DNA of 64,000 nt, from the NCBI RefSeq assembly GCF_000340215.1, contig NW_006921534.1, positions 806,001 through 870,000 of the forward strand. Reading direction: 5' to 3'. The notes below the pieces were generated by a model, which saw only the letters and a program-made list of their open reading frames with translations, was not told the DNA's origin and did no database searches. The stretch comes from Pseudocercospora fijiensis CIRAD86 (taxonomy: Eukaryota; Ascomycota; Dothideomycetes; Mycosphaerellales; Mycosphaerellaceae). Made by a program: the position numbers and the translations under genes. Numbering within the stretch: the first letter of the stretch is position 1; every line of letters starts with the position of its first letter. This document shows positions 57,897 to 64,000 of the stretch, piece by piece.

Positions 57897-60170
57897 ATGT
57901 ACGTCTATCCTCCCTAAGGATCTCCTTAAGTTCGGTAATATCTAGATATAAGGTCGCTACGCCGACTAGGTCTAGGATATACTAGGAGAAAGACATCGGC
58001 TTATTTAGATCGTCGAAGAAGAGAAGCAACTAGGTAAGGAAGCCTAAGCCGTCTAACAAGTAGCTAAGGAAGGTAACCTAGATCGCATCGACTTAACCTA
58101 GTTCTTCGAGAAGATTAGTACCGACTCCGAGGCTAAAAAGGACTATATCCTCCTCGAGGACAAGGATACTAAGCGCGAGGACCCGGATCTAGATAATCTC
58201 GATGCTATACCTTCCCTCTAGTATAAGAAATTCTAGGTTAAGGATATTAATAGGCTCGACTCTACCGATTTCGAGAAGCTCGTTAACGATAACCCGAAGA
58301 CCTTCTACGCCCTAATTACAAGTATCTACTACAACTACCTCCGGGCTCTCCGTTATATTAATATTATATATAAGCAGTATAACCTATCTAACGAGAAGTC
58401 CGCCTACCTTGCTTAAGAGATCGCTAATAAGGAGAAAGCGGTTATCGAATTAAAGGAACGACTTAAAGACCTCGCTAGTAAGGAACCCGCTACTACGGTT
58501 ACTAAGAAATATATAGACTAGGCCGATAAATAGTACTAGAAGACTAAGAAGGCCGAAGCTAAGTATACCGCGGTAAGCGAAAAGCTTAAGGAACTAAACT
58601 TAGCTTATAAGCGCCTCCGAGTAGAACGTAACGCTAAGATTAACCGAGCTAAGGTTAATAAGTCTTAGAATGCTTAGCTAGAAGGCACTAAGGCTAACCT
58701 AAAGCGTAAGATTAAAGAGCTCGAGGCTAAGATTAAGAAGATAACCGACCGTAACTGTAACCGCTCTAAGTATACCTACTTTAACTCCTTACGCTCTAGA
58801 TCGGCAGACCGTCGTCGCCGTAATAGTGCCCGTTTACGATTACGCTCTCCTCGCTTGCTATCTCGTAAGGATAAGAATAAGGACAAGGAGCGGCGCTAGC
58901 GTCGTAGACGCTCTCTCTTACCTCCTAATTTATTATCCTCCTCTTTATTCTCGTCCGACGATAAAGACAGTACTACTAACGACGAGTCTACTAATAACGA
59001 CCGTCGAAAGAAGAACAAGTCTAAGAAGAAGTCTTCTAAGAAGGACAAGCAGAGCGATAGACGCACGCCTAATCGCCGTTCTAGTCGCTCCGGACGGTTA
59101 TACTGTACTAATAAGACTAACGCTACAGATGTAACTAAGTTCGACCCCGACTTAGGTAAGGCCTTTAAGACTAATCGGGCTGTCGACAACCCTAAGAAGT
59201 TTAGCAATAAGAGTTCTTTACTACTGCAACGCTAGAAGCGACAACTTGAAAGCAAGCTCGCTATTATAATGTTCCGTAGTATAGACGATCTGCTTATATA
59301 TGTCTATAGCTGCCTAAAGAGTAACCCGTAGGAGATAATCGAAACCCGGGTCTCTTCTAAGCTTAGTAGCGATACGCTATAGGATCCCTTCGAAGACTTA
59401 GACGAGCTACTCGAGTTCCTAGATAACTACTATAGCGAGCGTAACCGCAATAGCAAGGCTTATAATAATATAACCTACTATACTTAGTAGTAGGGTAAGA
59501 ACTTTACGGAGTTCTATAACCGTTACTAGACCCTCCGCGTACGTATCGAGTAGTCGCCCGAGGTCGAGTTCTACTAGCTTAAGTAGAAGCTAAACCTTAA
59601 GTACTACGCCTAGTTAAAGAACAATATGCCTAAGACCGTTAAGAAATTAGTTAAGAAGTGCTACGAGATTAAGGACGAGTAGCGCGACCTCGACCGGAAG
59701 TTCCCTCGTAATAGCGATAAGGATAAGAAGCTAGCTAGTACCCGCCGCTCTAACAATAACGGTAGTAGTAGCAATAGCAACAACTAGCGCGGTAACAATA
59801 ACTCCCGTGCTAGTGCGAATAGCGCCTCTATCCGCAAGCAGCTACCTAAGAAGTACCGGAACCTGCCTCTACTTAGTCCTATAGGCAGCCCTAAGCGCCT
59901 TCGTTACTAACGCGAGAATCGTTACTTCCGTTACCGCGAGGTAGGCTACCGACCGAAGGACCCCCTCTGCCTAATAACCGGCTTTAATAATAACGGCTCT
60001 CTAGTTAATGCCTCCGGTATAGACGCCGACGCAGAAGCGTCTAATAATAAAGATTATTACAGCTACTACGACTCCGATTCTAAGCAGGGAAATAGTGCGT
60101 CCGCTGCCTAGGCGAGAAAGTTAGTAGATAATATAATAGCGTCGAATAATTGCGAGTATTAAAGGCAGCC
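57897..60170 (+). pseudogene. gypsy-4 gag
   Basis: The proposed start MYVYPPKDLLKF is at 57,897. It contains a long coiled-coil-like Lys/Glu stretch at about 58,400-58,750. A very basic Arg/Ser/Lys-rich region (about 58,790-59,110; KNKSKKKSSKK) follows, then a capsid-like part (about 59,250-59,650; GKNFTEFYNRYQTLRVR with stops read as Gln). A Gln/Arg/Asn-rich tail ends at about 60,170. RIP stops are fewer than in gypsy-1 and gypsy-2. Confidence 0.6.
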
Positions 60171-60199
60171 TAGGAAGTATTATTATCCTTAGTATCTTT

Positions 60200-63100
60200 A
60201 TTATCGGTATCGGCTGCTTCTGTCTCTCCTAGAGATCCTATAACTCTAGACATCTAGCCTTATATAGTCCTCTAATCTAGAGTTAATAATAACTATAAGA
60301 CCTATTCCTTCCTCGATCCTAGCGCTACTTCTATCTTCGTTAAGACTACTACTGCTCGCGCGCTTAAATTGCTATTTATACCTCTCTCCCGGTCTCGTTC
60401 CTTAGGTCTTACAAATAGGCAGACTACAGCCAACCGTATTACTTACGGTATATATCTTAACCTTAATATTAATAGTTATTGCGAACAGGTTATCGCCTTT
60501 ATTACGGATGTCTAGTATAACATTATCCTCGGACTTCCTTAGTTCGCCTTATACTAACTATTTATATACTTCGCTACGGGACGTATCGCCTTTAGTTCTC
60601 CGCACTATAGATCTATATACAACGACGCAGGTCGCATCGTATAATCTTAGTTACTAAACTATACGCCTATACCGTCCCTTACCCCTTATAAAATCCTCGG
60701 ACTACCGCTAGGGCTATTCGTCGAAGATGAGACTACTAGCCTGTTTTAAGACAATCCGGCCTTACGAGACTAGTAGCAGAACCTACCGAATCTACTAGTA
60801 GTACCGCTACTACTGCTATCATTAGCTATTTAATATAAATATTACTAACTCGATAATCCCGAGATACTAGAGATCTCCGCGTATACGCTTAGCCTACTTG
60901 CCTATAGGCCTAATATAGACGTTATTACATTATAGCTTATACCTCCTTAGGTTAGCCGCAACGATTAATTGCAAGCTTATACTATTACGACGGAAGACTA
61001 TAATAAAGCAATAACAATACGTAAGGATAAGGACCCTCGTAGCCTCCTACCTTAGTGCTATTATTACTTGTTAGACACCTTCTCGCGTGCTGCTACTAAC
61101 GTACTACCGCCGCATCGTCTAGGTATCGACTATAAGATCTATTTAAAGGAAGGCGCCGAACCTCCTTTTAAGCGACCGTACCTACTCTCGACCCGTAAGA
61201 ACGATATTATTAAGAAGTAGGTAGACGAACAACTAGCTAAAGGTATAATCTAGCCTAGTTCCTTATTAGCTACGGCCCTAGTTATCGTCGTTAAGAAACT
61301 AAGCGGTAGACTTCGAGTCTATATCGACTATCGCGGACTTAACGCCCTTACTATTAAAAACCGATGCCCTATTCCCCTAGTGCAAGATACGCTTAACCGG
61401 CTTAATAGTAAGAAGTTCTTTACTAAACTCGATATAATCGCCGCGTTTAATCGCATTCGTATCGCTACTAGCTATAAGTGGAAAACAGCCTTTACTATAG
61501 GATATAGGTTATTCGAGTGCCTTACGATGCTATTCGGCCTATATAACGCACCCTCTACCTTTTAGAGCGCGATTAACGGAGCTCTTCGCGAATACCTCGA
61601 CGATTTCGCCTCCGCCTACTTTAACGATATGCTCGTATTCTTAGACATACTAGAAGAATACTAATAGTACGTCTATAAGGTCCTAAGTCGGCTTCGTAAA
61701 GTAGGCCTTTAAGTCGATATCGACAAATGCGAGTTCTATACCGAAGAGACTAAATATCTTAGCTTAATAGTCGGAAAGGACGGCATCCGAATAGACCCTA
61801 TTAAGGTCTAATGCATCTAAGAATAGGAAACTCTACGTAACGTTAAGGACGTCTAATCTTTCCTAGGTTTCGCTAACTTCTACCGACGCTTTATCGAGAA
61901 GTTTAGCAAGATAGCGTCTCTACTTACGGACCTTACTCGCACCGCTAAAGATAAGGACGGAAACAGACCTAAGTTTCTCTAGATAGAGGCCTATAAAAGT
62001 GCCTTCTAATATCTAAAGCGATTATTCCTAGAGGCGCTAATACTAGCCTACTTTACGCCTAGTCTTAAAACTATCCTCGAGACCGACGCCTCCGACTTCG
62101 TTACCGCCGCCGTGTTATCGTAACGCGGTAGTAATAGCCTACTCCGACCCGTAGCCTACTTGTCTAAGAAGATATCCCCTACTAAATACAACTACGATAT
62201 CTACAATAAGGAATTAATAGCTATTATAAAGGCCTTCGAAGAATGGCGCCCTAAGCTCGCTACTAACGACTCGCTAGTAGACAATAATAGTGTACCTATA
62301 AAGGTTTACTCCGATTACAAGAATCTAGAGTATTTTATGTCTACTAAACTCCTAAACCGCCGACAAGCTCGCTAGGCCGAATACCTCTCTTAATTCAACT
62401 TTACGATTATCTACTAACCCGGCAAATCTAATACTAAACCTAATACCTTAACTCGGAGATCTTAAGACCTTCCTGCCAAAGCTAGCGACCCCCGTTTATA
62501 GCACTAGCAACGAGTCGTAATTAAACCTTATTAGGTCCTTCGCGTCGCCGGTATAGAAGTTAAGTAAGTAGAGAGCATCCTCGACGATATCCGTATACTC
62601 TATAATAAGCCCGCTCGCTAAGTAGTAGAGCAACTAGTACGCGATTAACCCTCTATACTATACTTAGCTAAGCTAGAGTATTACCGCGACGATTGCAAAG
62701 CACTCGACGGTATAATCTATATCCGTAACCGCTATAGTACCTAGAGCCTTTTTATACCTAGAGAAGATATACCTCTACGTACCCGCATTATTAAGGACTG
62801 CTATAGCAGCCCTACTACTAGCTACCTAGGTAGAGCGAAGACATATAAGTTAGTTAGCCGCAACTTTATCTAGCCCTAAATAGCTCGTATAATCGCCCGC
62901 TTCTACCGTAACTATCGAACGTGCTATAATACCTAAACACTTAACCGACCGTTATAGTCCCTACTATATCCTTTGCCGACGCTAACCGCTCCTTAGCAAA
63001 GCATCGCTATCGACTTTATTACGGACCTTCTAGAATTAACTAGCCTCCTCGATAATGTTACCTATACTAACATTATAACTGTTATATGCCGACTTACTAA

Positions 63101-64000
63101 AGAACGCTACCTTATACCTATTAAGTCTATAAAAGCCGAATACTGCGCTCGCGTGTTCCTACGGTATATCTAGAGTCGCTATAGATAGCCGGAAGAGATT
63201 ATCTCCGACCGCGGAAGACAATTTATATTATTATTCTAGAAGCGACTATACGCACTACTCGAGTTAAAGCGAAAGCTCTTATCTACGTACTATCCCTAAA
63301 CTAATAGATAGTCCGAGAACACTAACAAGATTATAGAATAGTATCTCCGCGTATTCTATATATATAATTAAGCCGATTAGGCAGACTAGTTGCCTTTAGC
63401 TAAATTCGTAGCTAATAACTACGTTTCCTCGACGACTAGAGTTACCCTATTCTTCGCGAATATCGGCTATTATCTATCCTTTACCGATATCAATCTCGTA
63501 TTAGAAATGCCGACGGTCCTTCCTTACAAATAGCGCCTAGATATATAAGCCGCCGACGCGTTTGCTACTCGTATAAAGGCCGTATATACTTATATGCGCT
63601 AAGAGATTAAGTAGGCCTAAGCGTTATACGCAGACTTCGCAAATAAGAAGCGCTTCTCGCCCGCCTCCTACTAAGTCGGCGATCTAGTGTTTATTAATAC
63701 CTATAACTAGAAGACCGCCCGACCGGCGAAGAAACTCGACTTTAAGTTTATAGGACCTTATAAGGTTAAGGAAGTCCTGCCCTATAGCGCGTACCGGCTA
63801 GAACTCCCTAATACTATTAAAGTTGAAAATGTCTTTAATACTAATTAGTTATAGCCTGCCGCAACCGACCCTCTACCCGGATAAGAAGAGCCGCTACCGC
63901 CTCCTATTAAGGCTATTATCGTGCCGCCTAACACTTCCGATAAGATACTCGATACCTCCGATAATGCCGACCTATCCGAAGGTACAAACTACGAGGTAGA
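60200..64000 (+). pseudogene. gypsy-4 pol: protease, RT, RNase H, integrase (3' end missing)
   Basis: Protease-like reading at about 60,260-60,550 (YSFLDPSATSIFV, then NIILGLPQF). RT at about 61,090-61,750: GIIQPSSLLATALVIVVKK, RVYIDYRGLNALTIKNRCP and LDIIAAFNRIRI are standard blocks. The active-site box is YFNDMLVFLD at about 61,620, with one Asp now Asn. RNase H at about 62,040-62,400 (LETDASDFVTAAVLS; QFNFTIIYQPGKSNTKPNTL). The integrase zinc-binding part begins at about 62,700. Its core is at about 63,000-63,330, with EIISDRGRQF and YYPQTNRQSENTNKIIEQYL. The GPYKVKEVLP module is at about 63,750. The window ends shortly after. Confidence 0.8.

Larger units (their letters stand above)
57095..64000 (+). 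mobile_element. gypsy-4: Ty3-type retrotransposon, cut by window end
   Basis: A plus-strand element whose left end is set where the gypsy-3 integrase reading stops, at TGTTATAAACACACCC. Gag begins about 800 bp further on, followed by protease, RT, RNase H and integrase. The 3' LTR lies beyond 64,000, so the LTR length and target duplication cannot be checked here. Confidence 0.7.

Noticed and set aside
58826..59207. Open frames on both strands of about 102 codons
   Set aside because: They lie in the Arg/Ser/Lys-rich part of gypsy-4 gag, and both are shadows of that frame.
1..64000. tRNA, rRNA genes or CRISPR arrays
   Set aside because: I saw no cloverleaf with T-loop motif, no rRNA core sequence, and no regularly spaced direct repeats with unique spacers.
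1..64000. TAG/TAA-rich readings as evidence for an alternative genetic code (stop codons reassigned to Gln)
   Set aside because: The ferric reductase uses normal codons with a TAG stop, and CpA/TpG depletion also affects non-coding DNA. RIP explains the pattern.

Overview
This window looks like a repeat-dense chromosome segment of a filamentous ascomycete (Pezizomycotina). One apparently live gene sits in the middle of a nest of dead transposons. Almost everything outside about 38,050-40,458 is strongly depleted in CpA and TpG and enriched in TpA. CAA, CAG and TGG codons of recognisable transposon proteins have become TAA or TAG, and catalytic Asp codons have become Asn. That is the pattern of repeat-induced point mutation (RIP, C-to-T in CpA). 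The 51-bp intron of the intact gene and the transposon mix (Fot1/pogo, Hop-like MULE, Tad-type LINE, Ty3 and Ty1 elements) fit the same group. The species cannot be named from the sequence.

Layout. (1) About 184-6,937: a Fot1/pogo-like DNA transposon whose left terminal repeat was hit by a 3.3-kb Hop-like MULE (215-3,540, 9-bp target duplication). (2) About 7,140-38,040: a minus-strand Tad-type LINE (LINE-A) split in two by gypsy-1 (9,873-36,347, 351-bp LTRs). Gypsy-1 is itself split inside its integrase gene by gypsy-2 (16,368-28,697, 280-bp LTRs, ATAG target duplication). (3) About 38,045-40,458: an island without RIP that holds a two-exon ferric reductase gene on the minus strand. Its 5' end is fused to an un-mutated fragment of a Copia LTR. 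(4) 40,459-45,672: a minus-strand Ty1/Copia element. (5) About 46,000-52,540: a Tc1/IS630-type transposon with LINE-B (plus strand) inserted just after its gene. (6) About 52,640-54,530: an unidentified degraded coding region, minus strand. (7) 55,960-57,094: the 3' part of a minus-strand chromodomain gypsy (gypsy-3), cut by gypsy-4 (plus strand, from about 57,095), which runs off the window end.

The most unusual structure is in gypsy-1 and gypsy-2. With the insertion subtracted, gypsy-1 is about 14.1 kb; gypsy-2 is about 12.3 kb. Both have the order LTR, PBS, gag-protease, RT-RNase H-integrase, an extra ORF of about 920-1,200 codons, polypurine tract, LTR. The extra ORFs look distantly related to each other and I do not recognise them. 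In each element a short, nearly perfect DNA palindrome specific to that element recurs at the same places: before gag, between gag and pol, between pol and the extra ORF, and about 110 bp before the 3' LTR. I know of no description of such ORF-boundary palindromes and regard them as the best candidate for something new here.

The only gene likely to make a working protein is the ferric reductase. Its haem-ligand histidines and its flavin- and NADPH-binding motifs are intact, but its N-terminal signal sequence is missing from the window and replaced by LTR-derived codons. All transposon entries below are relics: coordinates of their coding regions are approximate and reading frames are full of RIP-type stops.
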